Assembly: GCF_030690345.1 (NCBI RefSeq) | Contig: NZ_JAUYGV010000006.1 | Span: 1,240,001-1,304,000, forward strand | Source of the DNA: Rheinheimera sp. | Lineage (GTDB): Bacteria; Pseudomonadota; Gammaproteobacteria; Enterobacterales; Alteromonadaceae | Direction of reading: 5' to 3' | DNA length: 64,000 nucleotides | Notes under the pieces: model-generated | Told to the model about the DNA's origin: nothing | Seen by the model: only the letters and a program-made list of their open reading frames with translations | Database searches by the model: none | Translations under genes and position numbers: made by a program | Shown here: piece after piece, positions 1 through 8,027 of the stretch | How the letters are laid out: every line of letters starts with the position of its first letter | How positions within the stretch are numbered: position 1 is the stretch's first letter

Positions 1-302
1 GTATTGCCCAGTGGTAGCACTATTAATAAGGCGCCGGTAACTTCGCGTGACCAGTGCAGCAGTTTGCTTAGCAACAACACAGTAGCCACCACCGCCAGCA
101 GCAAAAACCAGGGTGTGATGGCCGGAATAAGCAATTCTGCCGAGAACTGCAGTTGCGGTACATTTTTCAGGATAAGTGCCGGCAGCGCCACATACAGCAC
201 ATACATATTCAGCGCAATGCCGCTGTTTTCCGGCATCGTGGGCAGGCGGCGTAACAGCACGCCTATCATTAAATAAGCCAGGATCAGAACAAAGTTATCC
301 AT
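1..302 (-). CDS. AEC-family (auxin efflux carrier/malate permease type) transporter, N-terminal fragment
   Basis: This is the N-terminal 100 residues of an inner-membrane permease that continues past the left edge. It begins [20 protein letters not shown]. Two or three hydrophobic segments are visible (about residues 5-20, 37-50 and 65-85), with a polar RRLPTMPEN loop after the first, as in AEC-family carriers of organic anions. The start ATG overlaps the stop of the upstream GIY-YIG gene by one base (TGATG), so the two are probably co-transcribed and translationally coupled. The substrate cannot be told. The family call comes from the N-terminal pattern alone and is moderately sure. Confidence 0.6.
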   Translation of the reverse strand, partial: MDNFVLILAYLMIGVLLRRLPTMPENSGIALNMYVLYVALPALILKNVPQLQFSAELLIPAITPWFLLLAVVATVLLLSKLLHWSREVTGALLIVLPLGN

Positions 303-571
303 CAAATCTCACTTTGGTTGTAGCGCTCTACCAGCGCCAGTTTGGCAGTTCTGGGTAGCTGTTTCAGTTGATATTCGGCTTTGGCTGCGCTGCTTTTATC
401 ACTCAGGCTTTGGCTGTAAACCAGGGTTAATGGCCCTTTGCCGCGTAGCGCCTTAGCACCACCGGCCAGTTCACCGCTATGCTGGCGCAGCCGGCGCTTA
501 GGATCAGTGCTGATGCCGGTATACAGCATGCCATTGGCGGTTTGTACCATATACAAATACCAGCTGCTCAC
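302..571 (-). CDS. GIY-YIG domain protein (YhbQ/UPF0213-like)
   Basis: A small 89-residue protein consisting of a single GIY-YIG nuclease-fold domain. The signature is the pair WYLYMV and LYTGIS near the N terminus, followed by DPKRRLRQH, which carries the conserved arginine. Its length matches the stand-alone bacterial YhbQ/UPF0213 group, whose members have been linked to DNA repair or damage tolerance; the true substrate here is unknown. It is transcribed away from rhlE and overlaps the start of the AEC transporter. No mobile-intron features are present, so it is more likely a housekeeping accessory nuclease than a homing enzyme. Confidence 0.8.
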   Translation of the reverse strand: MSSWYLYMVQTANGMLYTGISTDPKRRLRQHSGELAGGAKALRGKGPLTLVYSQSLSDKSSAAKAEYQLKQLPRTAKLALVERYNQSEI

Positions 572-595
572 CGTGCTAACTCCGGAGCCTGCTGT

Positions 596-650
596 TCTGC
601 TATACTGCGCGCGTTATTCAGCTGGCTTTGGCAAAACAGGAATTTTAATG
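596..650 (+). promoter_or_regulatory. Putative rhlE promoter -10 and start region
   Basis: A TATACT hexamer at 601-606 lies about 41 bases before the chosen ATG at 648. No good -35 is visible. The leader is short and the ribosome binding site is weak (AGGAAT at 639-644). Confidence 0.35.
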
Positions 651-1898
651 TCATTTCAATCTCTCGCCCTGGCGGCGCCTATATTACGTGTGCTGCAAGA
701 GCAAGGCTATGATTCGGCCACCCCGGTGCAGCTGCAAAGTATACCGGTTATTTTAGCCGGTAAAGATGTGTTAGCCGGTGCGCAAACCGGTACCGGTAAA
801 ACGGCAGCCTTTACTTTACCGCTGCTGCAGCAGATGCTCAATGCGCCTAAGGTCGTAGCGCCAAATCAGGTGCGGGTGCTGGTGTTAACGCCTACCCGCG
901 AGCTGGCGCAGCAAGTGTATGACAATGTGCGCAAGTATAGCCAGTACCTGACTACGCGTTCGGCGGTATTTTATGGCGGCGTATCGATTCGGCCGCAATA
1001 TGACGAGGCAGAGCAGGGTTTGGATATCCTGGTAGCCACACCGGGCCGGCTGATTGATCACCTGCATCAGAAAACGGTGGATTTATCTGCGCTGGACGTA
1101 CTGGTGCTGGATGAAGCCGATCGTATGCTGGATATGGGCTTTATTGTTGATATAAAACGCATTATGGCTAAATTGCCGGCGAAGCGGCAAACGCTGCTGT
1201 TCTCTGCTACCTATTCCAATGAAATTAAACAATTGGCAGATGAGCTGTTAAACAGCCCGCAGCTGATTGAAGTAGCGGCAACCAATGCCACTGCCGAGCG
1301 GGTAGAGCAACTGGCTTATCTGGTAGATAAGCACCGTAAGCGCGAATTGCTGTCGCATGTAATTGGTAAAAACAACTGGCCGCAGGTGCTGGTGTTTGTC
1401 CGTACCAAGCATGGCGCTGATCGCCTGGCCAAGCAACTGGCGAAAGACGGTTTAAAAAGCGCGGCTATCCATGGCGATAAAAGCCAGGGTGCCCGTACCA
1501 AAGCATTAGCCGATTTTAAAGCCGGCGCCGTGCGGATTCTGGTTGCCACTGATATTGCCGCCCGCGGTCTGGATATAAACGAGCTGCCCTATGTAGTGAA
1601 TTACGATTTGCCGCAGGTGTCAGAAGACTATGTGCACCGTATCGGCCGCACCGGCCGTGCCGGTAACAGTGGTGTGGCATTAACATTGATCACACCGGAA
1701 GAGATAAAAGCGCTGCAGGACATAGAGCGGCTTATTCAGCAGGTGATTATCGCTAAAGTGCTGCCGGGCTATGAGCACGACCCTACCTTTGTTGCACCGG
1801 AGCAAGCGCAGGCGCGCCATGGTGACGGGCCGAAAAAGCCGGCAAAGAAAGGCATGCTTAAAGCTAAATTGCGCGCTAAGGCTTTAGGTAAGGCATAG
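648..1898 (+). CDS. rhlE: DEAD-box ATP-dependent RNA helicase, RhlE type
   Basis: A 416-residue cytoplasmic RNA helicase that unwinds short RNA duplexes, typically in ribosome assembly and RNA decay. From the chosen ATG it starts MSFQSLALA like RhlE. The Q-motif region is followed by AQTGTGKT at residues 45-52 (Walker A), DEAD at 155-158, SAT at 186-188 and HRIGRTGR in the second RecA domain. The tail is short and basic ([16 protein letters not shown]), which probably aids RNA binding. An upstream in-frame extension would run through the divergent GIY-YIG gene and is rejected. RhlE rather than SrmB, DbpA or DeaD is indicated by length and by the N-terminal wording. Confidence 0.93.
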   Translation: MSFQSLALAAPILRVLQEQGYDSATPVQLQSIPVILAGKDVLAGAQTGTGKTAAFTLPLLQQMLNAPKVVAPNQVRVLVLTPTRELAQQVYDNVRKYSQYLTTRSAVFYGGVSIRPQYDEAEQGLDILVATPGRLIDHLHQKTVDLSALDVLVLDEADRMLDMGFIVDIKRIMAKLPAKRQTLLFSATYSNEIKQLADELLNSPQLIEVAATNATAERVEQLAYLVDKHRKRELLSHVIGKNNWPQVLVFVRTKHGADRLAKQLAKDGLKSAAIHGDKSQGARTKALADFKAGAVRILVATDIAARGLDINELPYVVNYDLPQVSEDYVHRIGRTGRAGNSGVALTLITPEEIKALQDIERLIQQVIIAKVLPGYEHDPTFVAPEQAQARHGDGPKKPAKKGMLKAKLRAKALGKA

Positions 1899-1917
1899 AA
1901 GAGCAAAGCATAAAACG

Positions 1918-1943
1918 AAGCAGGCCATAGCGTCTGCTTTTTT
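1918..1943 (+). terminator. Probable weak rho-independent terminator after rhlE
   Basis: AAGCAG at 1918-1923 pairs with CTGCTT at 1934-1939 and is followed by a T run. The stem is only six base pairs. Confidence 0.5.
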
Positions 1944-1964
1944 AGGTGCATTAAATTCTCTGTG

Positions 1965-2004
1965 TGGACATATATTTATTATTGGTCTATATTGATAATA
2001 ATTT
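1965..2004 (+). promoter_or_regulatory. Promoter and palindromic operator of the RES/Xre toxin-antitoxin operon
   Basis: A TGGACA box at 1965-1970 and TATATT at 1988-1993 are separated by 17 bases, a good sigma-70 layout. A perfect inverted repeat, TTATTAT at 1976-1982 and ATAATAA at 1995-2001, brackets the -10 box with centres 19 bases apart. It is well placed for autorepression by the antitoxin or toxin-antitoxin complex. The boxes and repeat are read directly; the regulatory role is inferred. Confidence 0.65.
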
Positions 2005-2023
2005 AGTCAGGCACGAGGTTGTT

Positions 2024-2422
2024 ATGCAGGCAGTACAGCTCGACAGACAAAGCCAACGGCAAGTCGCCGCAACAGGGCTTAAAACGGTTTTTACTATTCT
2101 GGATAAATGGCAATGCTCGCCCGAGCAAATCCAGCGTATGCTGCAAATCTCCAAAGCGGCGTATTACAAGTACCGTAATGATCCTTACTGCGCCAGCTTA
2201 ACGCAGGACCAGGTAGAGCGCATAAGCTATCTGTTGAATATCCACAGCTGCTTACGGTTGCTGTTTGATAACCCGCAAAACCTGTATGGCTTTATGGCAC
2301 TGCCTAACCATAACCCGTATTTTAACGGTAACAGCCCGCTGGATATTATCAGCAGCGGCCAGTTTGCTGCGCTGTACGAAACCTTTAAACATATCGATGC
2401 GCTGCGTGGTGGCATGTGGTAA
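2024..2422 (+). CDS. Antitoxin of the Xre/MbcA/ParS family (DUF2384 type)
   Basis: A 132-residue antitoxin of the type II RES/Xre toxin-antitoxin class. It has an N-terminal helical DNA-binding part (about 15-75, including CSPEQIQRMLQISKAAYYKY, an HTH-like stretch) and a C-terminal toxin-binding part around residues 75-132 with NPLDII-like wording (NSPLDIISSG), typical of the ParS/MbcA toxin-binding domain. The ATG at 2024 is preceded by GAGG and lies downstream of the promoter. An in-frame GTG at 1964 lies inside the promoter and is rejected. Its end overlaps the toxin start by seven bases. It should neutralise the RES toxin and repress the operon. Confidence 0.85.
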   Translation: MQAVQLDRQSQRQVAATGLKTVFTILDKWQCSPEQIQRMLQISKAAYYKYRNDPYCASLTQDQVERISYLLNIHSCLRLLFDNPQNLYGFMALPNHNPYFNGNSPLDIISSGQFAALYETFKHIDALRGGMW

Positions 2423-3129
2423 TAAAGGCAACTGAAAAGCCGGATGAGTTACCACAGGTTAAACTGCAACAGCAGCGTAGCTATCGCTTGATTAATTCCA
2501 AGTATCCGCCGGTATCGGTGTTTGATGATGTGGCTGATGCCGATGAGTTCGATGCCTTGTTTGAGCTACAAGCGTTAACCAACCCCAGGCTGCTGGCACA
2601 GGCAGGGAATTTAAGTTTATTGCCCCGCAGCAGCATTCCGTTTGGTATTGCCGGCTGCTCGTATGCCGTAGCGCCTTTTACTCATGTTAACCCCGCGGGC
2701 AGCCGCTTTTCTGACGGCCGCTTTGGCGTGCTGTATCTGGCTGACAGCGTGCAAACTGCTATCAGCGAGGTGGCCTATCATCAGGGCCGCTATTGGAGCA
2801 GGGTGCCCGGGCTGGCGTATGAGCGTTTTGTGTTTAAAGCTTTAAGTTGTGAGTTCAGCGATGTTAGCCTGACCGATCTAACCGGCTTAGCACCTCAACA
2901 CAGCATTTATCATCCGCAAGATTACAGTGCAGCGCATGCACTGGGTATAAGTTTACGTGAGCAGGGCAGTGCCGGGGTGCAATATGGCTCGGTACGTAAC
3001 AACGGGGCGCTGTGCTGGGGCTTGTTCAGCCCGCAATATGTGACACAGATGGTGCAAAGCGCGCATTATGAGATGATTTGGCAAACCGGCAGTATCAGTG
3101 CCATTAACCAGATTGTCAGCTTAAGCTAG
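2416..3129 (+). CDS. RES-domain toxin (NAD+-degrading type), type II toxin-antitoxin system
   Basis: A 237-residue RES-family protein, partner of the upstream antitoxin. Members of this family degrade cellular NAD+ by phosphorolysis or hydrolysis and so arrest growth. The expected residues are present: R24 in YRLI, the SRFSDGRFGVLYLA block at about 96-109, and E118 in AISEVAYH. It starts with GTG at 2416, seven bases before the antitoxin stop, which suggests coupled translation. It is at the upper end of the family's size range. Its 3' end lies in a palindrome shared with the convergent ppiC stop. Confidence 0.85.
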   Translation: MVIKATEKPDELPQVKLQQQRSYRLINSKYPPVSVFDDVADADEFDALFELQALTNPRLLAQAGNLSLLPRSSIPFGIAGCSYAVAPFTHVNPAGSRFSDGRFGVLYLADSVQTAISEVAYHQGRYWSRVPGLAYERFVFKALSCEFSDVSLTDLTGLAPQHSIYHPQDYSAAHALGISLREQGSAGVQYGSVRNNGALCWGLFSPQYVTQMVQSAHYEMIWQTGSISAINQIVSLS

Positions 3130-3147
3130 CTACTGTATTCGCTAGCT
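3124..3147. terminator. Palindrome joining the convergent stops of the RES toxin and ppiC
   Basis: AGCTAGC at 3124-3130 and GCTAGCT at 3141-3147 form a perfect seven-base stem with a ten-base loop. The TAG stops of both converging genes lie in the arms. There is no T run, so termination activity is only a guess. Confidence 0.35.
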
Positions 3148-3420
3148 GCGATACAGGGTTTTAATCAGGTGAAAGCCAAACTGGGTTTTTACCGGGCCCT
3201 GCACTTCTAATAGCGGGCCTTTAAATACAACATCATCAAAGGCTTTTACCATCTGGCCTTTACGGAACTCGCCTAAGTCGCCGCCTTTTTTACCCGACGG
3301 GCATTGTGAGTGCTGTTTGGCCAGTTTGCCAAAGTCCGCGCCTTTTTGCAGTTGCTGTTTTAGCTTGTCTGCTTGTTCCCGGGTTTTAACCAGTATATGT
3401 AAGGCGCAGGCTTTGGACAT
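3142..3420 (-). CDS. ppiC: Peptidyl-prolyl cis-trans isomerase C (parvulin)
   Basis: A 92-residue single-domain parvulin that catalyses prolyl cis-trans isomerisation in the cytoplasm. The sequence follows E. coli PpiC closely: ALHILVK near the start, [18 protein letters not shown] in the middle with the conserved Cys, GGDLGEF, and TQFGFHLIK with the active-site His at the end. It has no signal peptide or membrane anchor, which separates it from SurA and PpiD. It lies 12 bases downstream of aguA on the same strand and may be read through from the agu operon. Confidence 0.95.
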   Translation of the reverse strand: MSKACALHILVKTREQADKLKQQLQKGADFGKLAKQHSQCPSGKKGGDLGEFRKGQMVKAFDDVVFKGPLLEVQGPVKTQFGFHLIKTLYRS

Positions 3421-3432
3421 AGTATTGCTCGC

Positions 3433-4548
3433 TTAAGCTAATGGCTGTTGCTGGGTAATACAGTGAATATTACCGCCGCCAAGCAAAATCTCGCGGCCTG
3501 GCACTGTTACTACTTTATGCTGCGGATACAGGCTTTGCAGGATATCTGCGGCTACCTTATCGTTCGGATCATCAAAAGTAGGCAGTATTAAGCCGCCGTT
3601 ACACAAATAAAAGTTAATGTATGAGCCGGCCAAACGGGCGTTGGCCTCGCGTGGAATGGCGCTCATGGTGGCATCTACTGTGGCGTACTCTTCGGCTTTG
3701 GCGATAATCGGTGCCGGTACCGGCAGCTTATGCACCTTTATTTTACGGCCTTTAGCATCGGTGGCTGCTTCTAAGTAATCCAAAGCCGCTTTGCTGCGGG
3801 CATATTGCGGATCGGTTTCGTCATCCGTCCAGGCCAGCACCACTTCGCCGGGTTTAACAAAACAGGCCATGTTATCAATGTGGCCATCGGTTTCATCGTT
3901 AAAAATGCCGTCTTCTAACCATAATACTTTGTCGATACCCAAATAATCGCGCATCTGTTGCTCAATTTGCTCACGGCTTAAATGCGGGTTACGGTTGCTG
4001 TTTAACAAGCACTCCTCTGTGGTTAACAGGGTACCTTCGCCATCAACGTGAATAGCGCCGCCTTCCAGCACAAAGCCGTCAGTGCGGTAGCGTGGCAGTT
4101 GCTCTATGCCCAGCACTTTGCTGGCCACCTGGTCGTCTTTATCCCACGGGAAATACAAACCGCCGTTCAAACCGCCCCAGGCGTTAAAGGTCCAGTCGAT
4201 ACCACGTACTTCACCCTGCGCATTGGTAACGAATGTAGGGCCGGTATCACGACACCAGGCGTCGTTGTTGGAAATCTCTACCACCCGAATAGGGAACTTC
4301 GTGCCCACGTCGGTCAGCTGCGACAAGGCATTGGCATACTGTGCCGCAGAAGCACCTACCGTTACCGGCTCAAAGCCGGCAATGGCTTTTATTACTGCAA
4401 CAAAAGCTTTTTGCGCCGGTTTGGCGCCTAAACGCCAGCTGTCGGTACGCTCCGGCCACACCATCCAGGTTTGCTTATGCGCCGCCCACTCGGCAGGCAT
4501 GCTAAAACCATCGGCACGTGGCGTGCTTTGTAGTGTTGTAAAGGCCAC
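3433..4548 (-). CDS. aguA: Agmatine deiminase
   Basis: A 371-residue enzyme that hydrolyses agmatine to N-carbamoylputrescine and ammonia, the second step of the arginine decarboxylase route to putrescine. It belongs to the guanidino-group modifying (PAD-like) fold. Visible landmarks are the substrate-site block [23 protein letters not shown] with the catalytic His/Asp, and the nucleophile C363 in [10 protein letters not shown] near the C terminus. It starts with GTG at 4548, immediately after the aguB stop, with an AAGGTGG ribosome site inside the end of aguB. An internal ATG at residue 17 is possible but would drop conserved sequence. Confidence 0.95.
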   Translation of the reverse strand: MAFTTLQSTPRADGFSMPAEWAAHKQTWMVWPERTDSWRLGAKPAQKAFVAVIKAIAGFEPVTVGASAAQYANALSQLTDVGTKFPIRVVEISNNDAWCRDTGPTFVTNAQGEVRGIDWTFNAWGGLNGGLYFPWDKDDQVASKVLGIEQLPRYRTDGFVLEGGAIHVDGEGTLLTTEECLLNSNRNPHLSREQIEQQMRDYLGIDKVLWLEDGIFNDETDGHIDNMACFVKPGEVVLAWTDDETDPQYARSKAALDYLEAATDAKGRKIKVHKLPVPAPIIAKAEEYATVDATMSAIPREANARLAGSYINFYLCNGGLILPTFDDPNDKVAADILQSLYPQHKVVTVPGREILLGGGNIHCITQQQPLA

Positions 4549-5445
4549 TTAGTTACCACCTTGTTTAACAGGTTGTTTAGTTTCGCCATCTTTGGTCATA
4601 ACAGCGCCGTAGATATCGATACGACGGTCACGGAAGATACCCCAGGCACGGCGGGTAGCAGCAACAGCGTCTAAGTCAAAGCTATGCACCAGCACGGCTT
4701 CGTCGGTTTCATTGGCTTCCTGTACTTTGGCACCGGTTTCGTCGGCAATAAAAGAGCTGCCGTAGAAGGTAATATGGTAATCGCCTTCGGTCTCGGTTCC
4801 GATACGGTTAGAGGCAATCAGCGGCATCAGGTTAGCAGCAGCGTGGCCTTGCTGCGTGCGTTGCCAGTGATCGCGTGAGCTGATAGTCGGGTCGTGTGGC
4901 TCGCTGCCAATAGCCGTCGGGTAAAACAGCAACTCGGCGCCCATTAATGCCATGCTGCGCGCGCACTCGGGGAACCATTGATCCCAGCAAATGCCGACAC
5001 CGATTTTAGCGTATTTGGTGGCGAAGACTTTAAAGCCGGTATCGCCGGGCGTGAAGTAGTACTTCTCGCTATAGCCCGGGCCATCCGGAATATGGCTTTT
5101 ACGGTAAGTACCCAGGTTCTCGCCGTCAGCGTCGATAATAACCACGCTGTTGTACAGGCAGTTACCGGCGCGCTCGTAAATGCTGATTGGCAGCACTACG
5201 TTCAGCTCTTTGGCAATCTTAGTAAAGTGCGCCACGGCTTTATTCTCTGCCACTGTAGTAGCAAAGGCTAAATAATCCGGTTTTTGTTTCTGGCAGAAAT
5301 AATTGCGTTCAAACAGCTCCTGCAGCAGGATGATCTGTGCACCTTTGGCTGCCGCGTCGCGTACTAAGCGCTCGCCACGGGCAATGTTTTCATCCACATT
5401 CCAGCCGCCAATCATTTGGGTTGCAGCAACGGTTACTTTACGCAT
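4549..5445 (-). CDS. aguB: N-carbamoylputrescine amidase
   Basis: A 298-residue nitrilase-superfamily amidohydrolase that converts N-carbamoylputrescine to putrescine, CO2 and ammonia. The Glu-Lys-Cys catalytic set is visible in LLQELFERNYF (E), YRKSHIPDGPGYSEKYYF (K) and VGICWDQWFPE (C). It is first in an operon with aguA, and the two enzymes act in sequence on agmatine. A dyad at 5506-5537 lies upstream. The family is clear, and the neighbouring aguA makes the substrate assignment firm. Confidence 0.95.
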   Translation of the reverse strand: MRKVTVAATQMIGGWNVDENIARGERLVRDAAAKGAQIILLQELFERNYFCQKQKPDYLAFATTVAENKAVAHFTKIAKELNVVLPISIYERAGNCLYNSVVIIDADGENLGTYRKSHIPDGPGYSEKYYFTPGDTGFKVFATKYAKIGVGICWDQWFPECARSMALMGAELLFYPTAIGSEPHDPTISSRDHWQRTQQGHAAANLMPLIASNRIGTETEGDYHITFYGSSFIADETGAKVQEANETDEAVLVHSFDLDAVAATRRAWGIFRDRRIDIYGAVMTKDGETKQPVKQGGN

Positions 5446-5505
5446 CAGTTATCTCCGGCAGAGGGTAAAACCAACAGGCTAGCATCCCTTCAGATACTTG
5501 CCAAA

Positions 5506-5537
5506 CAGGGCGCGAAAAATGCCGTATTTTTGCCCTG
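5506..5537. promoter_or_regulatory. Stem-loop upstream of aguB-aguA
   Basis: CAGGGC at 5506-5511 pairs with GCCCTG at 5532-5537, and inside it AAAAAT at 5515-5520 pairs with ATTTTT at 5526-5531 around a GCCGT loop. It lies 61-92 bases upstream of the aguB start, where an operator or leader structure could sit. The role is inferred from position only. Confidence 0.35.
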
Positions 5538-5561
5538 TCGTCAACGCTTTTTAATAAAAAA

Positions 5562-5596
5562 ACAGCAGCGGAAAATATGACAGTGTCCGCTGCTGT
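5562..5596 (-). terminator. Rho-independent terminator of the peroxiredoxin-like gene
   Basis: ACAGCAGCGGA at 5562-5572 pairs perfectly with TCCGCTGCTGT at 5586-5596. In the minus direction the stem is followed by a run of T (A at 5556-5562 on the plus strand). Confidence 0.85.
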
Positions 5597-5630
5597 AAAC
5601 AGGTGAGAGACGACCTGAAAAGAGAGACGT

Positions 5631-6263
5631 TTATTGCAGTGCCAGCTCTGCCGCTTTTAGCAGTAATTCGCTGTCTAACCGGGTTTTGTAATTGATATGT
5701 ACATAGCTGAACAGCGCCTCAGCTTGGGTATTGACGATGTACACCGCCGGTACCGGTAGCACCACTTTTTCCGTACCCTGTTCGGTGGTAATTAAGCTGC
5801 CAAGTTTGCCTTTGTAGGCTGCCGCGGTTTTGTCATCCAGATAATAGGCCAGGCCAAAGGCGCTGCTGGCGGCGAAGTTGGCATCAGACAGCAAGGTATA
5901 ATTCAACTGCTGGCCGCCGGTGTCGTTTAAGCTTTTAGTGATCGACGCTACGCTATCCGGCGTGATGGCAATCAGCTGGTACCCCAGCTTGTTAAGCTGC
6001 GGTTCTATATCACGCAGTGCGGCTAATTGCGCATTACAATACGGGCACCAGCCACCGCGGTAAAACACCAGTACGCTGGGTTTTTGCTGTACCAATTGCT
6101 TAAGCGCTACAGTTTGATTATTTGCAGTAGTTAAGTTAACTGCAGGAATGGTTAAGCCGTTCAGCAGCGGTGTTACCTGCTCAGGTGAGGGAGCGATGGC
6201 CGGAGCAGCCATAAGTTTGATGCTGAACAATACCGCCAGGGTGGCCGTCAGGTAGATTTTCAT
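5631..6263 (-). CDS. Exported peroxiredoxin-like (AhpC/TSA) protein
   Basis: A 210-residue thioredoxin-fold protein. A signal peptide is visible at residues 1-19 (MKIYLTATLAVLFSIKLMAA), so it probably works in the periplasm. The active-site segment FYRGGWCPYCNAQLAAL has a CPYC pair like the peroxiredoxin-like AhpC/TSA group. Later blocks LIAITPDS and LLSDAN are also family-typical. It likely reduces peroxides or acts as a thiol oxidoreductase; the substrate is not known. It is monocistronic with its own strong terminator, and is divergent from ubiF. Confidence 0.8.
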   Translation of the reverse strand: MKIYLTATLAVLFSIKLMAAPAIAPSPEQVTPLLNGLTIPAVNLTTANNQTVALKQLVQQKPSVLVFYRGGWCPYCNAQLAALRDIEPQLNKLGYQLIAITPDSVASITKSLNDTGGQQLNYTLLSDANFAASSAFGLAYYLDDKTAAAYKGKLGSLITTEQGTEKVVLPVPAVYIVNTQAEALFSYVHINYKTRLDSELLLKAAELALQ

Positions 6264-6379
6264 TGTCTGTGTCCTTGTTGTCAGATACTGAGTCAGTCAA
6301 CACAGACAGGGACAACGCGGTTTTGCTTTCAGCCTGAGATAAAAAAGCCGGTTTCCGTTTTTATCGCCGTCTGGCGTAC

Positions 6380-6411
6380 AATGCCACTAACAGCTAAGAA
6401 GAAATACATTT
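6380..6411 (+). promoter_or_regulatory. Putative ubiF promoter and ribosome binding site
   Basis: TACAAT at 6377-6382 is a plausible -10 box about 30 bases before the ATG at 6412. A GAAGAAA stretch at 6398-6404 may serve as a weak ribosome site. No clear -35 is seen. Confidence 0.35.
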
Positions 6412-7596
6412 ATGACAAGCAAAAATACGCTGCAACAGTTTGATATCAGCATCGTTGGCGGCGGCATGGTCGGCGCGGCTATTGCTGTGGCACTCAGTCA
6501 GGCGGGGTTGCAGGTGGCGTTAATAGAAAAGCAGGCGCCGACGGAGTTTGAGCCAGATAGCGCACCGGATTTGCGCGTATCGTCGATTAATCTGGCCAGC
6601 GAAGCCTGGCTAACACAGCTTGGCGCCTGGCCAGCCTTAGAGCAAATGCGGCTATGCCCTTATCAGCGCTTACAGGCGTTTGAGCAACCACACAGTGTAG
6701 TCACATTCAATGCAGCAGATATTAAACGCAGCCATTTAGGCCATATTGTCGAGAACAACCTGTTGCAGCTGGCGCTGTGGCAGCAATTTGGCGCTAATGT
6801 GCGGCTGTTTTGCCCATCCTCAGTAACGGCGCTTAAGCAAACGGCAGATAGCGCTATAGTAACGCTCGATAGTGGCGAGCAGCTTAGCAGTAAGCTGGTG
6901 GTAGCCGCCGATGGCGGTAACTCACAACTGCGGCAGTTAGCCGGTATTGGCACTAACGGTTGGCAATATCGTCAGGCGTGTTTGGTCGCACTGGTAAATA
7001 CGCCTTACCCGCAGCAGGATGTAACCTGGCAGCAATTTACGCCAACCGGGCCAAAAGCCTTTTTGCCACTGAATGGCCAGCAAGGCTCAGTGGTGTGGTA
7101 TGAAGAGGCGGTTAAAGTAAAACAGTTGGCGGCACTTACTCCGGCACAGTTAACGCAGCAATTGATTAAAGCTTTCCCGCCGCAGATAGGCGAGGTAGAA
7201 GTAGTCGCCAGCTCCTGGTTCCCATTAGCACGGATGGATGCTAACCGCTATTACGCCGGTCGCGTAGTACTGGCCGGCGATGCTGCCCATACTATTAACC
7301 CGCTGGCAGGGCAGGGCGTTAACCTGGGTTTTGCTGATGCTAAACTGCTGACAGAACTGATTATCGACGCCAGACGGCACAACAGTGATATTGGCAGTGA
7401 GCAACTGCTGCAAAGCTATCAGCGTAAACGTAAGCCGGCCAATTTATTAATGATGAGCGCGATGGATGGTTTTTACCACACCTTTGGTAACGACATAACC
7501 CCGCTGCGTAAGCTACGTCAGCTGGTGCTAAACCTTGCAGCTCGTAGCACTATGTTGAAAACCTTAGTAGCGCGTTATGCCGTGGGTTCAGATTAA
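6412..7596 (+). CDS. ubiF: FAD-dependent ubiquinone-biosynthesis hydroxylase, UbiF type
   Basis: A 394-residue flavoprotein monooxygenase of the UbiH/UbiF/COQ6 family, which hydroxylates the ring of polyprenylated ubiquinone intermediates at the inner membrane. The FAD dinucleotide site IVGGGMVGAAIA is near residue 14. The second FAD motif, VVLAGDAAHTINPLAGQGVNLGF, contains the family GD box. The wording DLRVSSIN, MRLCPYQRLQAFE and HIVENNLLQLALW matches UbiF more than UbiH, so C6 hydroxylation of the demethoxy intermediate is the best guess. UbiH or UbiI cannot be fully ruled out. Confidence 0.8.
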   Translation: MTSKNTLQQFDISIVGGGMVGAAIAVALSQAGLQVALIEKQAPTEFEPDSAPDLRVSSINLASEAWLTQLGAWPALEQMRLCPYQRLQAFEQPHSVVTFNAADIKRSHLGHIVENNLLQLALWQQFGANVRLFCPSSVTALKQTADSAIVTLDSGEQLSSKLVVAADGGNSQLRQLAGIGTNGWQYRQACLVALVNTPYPQQDVTWQQFTPTGPKAFLPLNGQQGSVVWYEEAVKVKQLAALTPAQLTQQLIKAFPPQIGEVEVVASSWFPLARMDANRYYAGRVVLAGDAAHTINPLAGQGVNLGFADAKLLTELIIDARRHNSDIGSEQLLQSYQRKRKPANLLMMSAMDGFYHTFGNDITPLRKLRQLVLNLAARSTMLKTLVARYAVGSD

Positions 7597-7599
7597 GGA

Positions 7600-7693
7600 G
7601 GTTAGAACTCTTTTGGCGCAGCCACAGAGTGTTTGAGTCCTGCCGTAGGCATAAGGACGAGTTGCTGTGGCGAGCACAAAAGAAGTTGTAACC
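7600..7693. repeat. Long imperfect palindromic element with an inner hairpin
   Basis: The left arm (7600-7627) and right arm (7665-7693) are imperfect inverted copies. Matching blocks are GGTTA, AACT, CTTTTG and GCCACAG, with small mismatched stretches between. Inside, GTCCT at 7637-7641 pairs with AGGAC at 7654-7658. It starts right after the ubiF stop, codes for nothing visible, and looks like a mobile palindromic (REP/MITE-like) unit. No second copy occurs in the window. Confidence 0.55.
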
Positions 7694-7722
7694 GGCAAAT
7701 TTAAGCCAAAACAACTCTAACC

Positions 7723-7750
7723 AAAAAGCAAAAAGCAAAAAGCAAAAAGC
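7723..7750 (+). repeat. Four perfect tandem copies of AAAAAGC
   Basis: A seven-base unit is repeated four times exactly, with a fifth partial AAAAA running into the terminator stem. It may have arisen by slippage and is likely variable between strains. Confidence 0.9.
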
Positions 7751-7776
7751 AAAAACCCAGCCTAAGCTGGGTTTTT
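7751..7776. terminator. Bidirectional terminator between ubiF and the tRNA operon
   Basis: AAAAACCCAGC at 7751-7761 pairs perfectly with GCTGGGTTTTT at 7766-7776 around CTAA. It can end both the plus-strand ubiF transcript and the minus-strand tRNA transcript, whose last tRNA ends at 7785. Confidence 0.9.
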
Positions 7777-7784
7777 CTGTTTAA

Positions 7785-7859
7785 TGGCAGGGGCGGCTGG
7801 ATTCGAACCAACGCATGGCGGGATCAAAACCCGCTGCCTTACCGCTTGGCTACGCCCCT
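7785..7859 (-). tRNA. tRNA-Gln (anticodon TTG), second copy in operon
   Basis: A complete cloverleaf can be read on the minus strand, with acceptor AGGGGCG/CGCCCCT, D arm AGCC-AAGCGGTAAGGC, anticodon loop TTTTGAT (TTG) and T loop GGTTCGAATCC, with CCA encoded at 7785-7787. It is identical to the copy at 7923-7997, so it is a recent tandem duplicate, and is last in a four-tRNA operon. Confidence 0.97.
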
Positions 7860-7922
7860 ACTGAAACTTATGTGTGATCGTCGTTTGGCAGGATGTTACG
7901 AAAACTACGTTCACTGAATTAA

Positions 7923-7997
7923 TGGCAGGGGCGGCTGGATTCGAACCAACGCATGGCGGGATCAAAACCCGCTGCCTTACCGCTTGGCTACGCCCCT
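7923..7997 (-). tRNA. tRNA-Gln (anticodon TTG), first copy in operon
   Basis: Identical in sequence to the tRNA at 7785-7859, with encoded CCA at 7923-7925. A 63-base spacer separates the two copies. It reads CAA and, by wobble, CAG codons. Confidence 0.97.
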
Positions 7998-8027
7998 GCA
8001 AAAACTTGTGTGCAACCACTTTAAAAG

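Noticed and set aside
438..647. Longer N terminus for RhlE
   Set aside because: The extension is antisense to the GIY-YIG gene and is not RhlE-like; the conserved protein begins at the ATG at 648.
1964..2023. Upstream GTG start adding 20 residues to the RES-system antitoxin
   Set aside because: It lies inside the -35/-10 promoter region, while the ATG at 2024 has a proper ribosome site.
3124..3147. Palindrome at the RES toxin/ppiC junction considered as a recombination site
   Set aside because: It is explained by two convergent stop codons in a short stem, and no copy or boundary signal is nearby.
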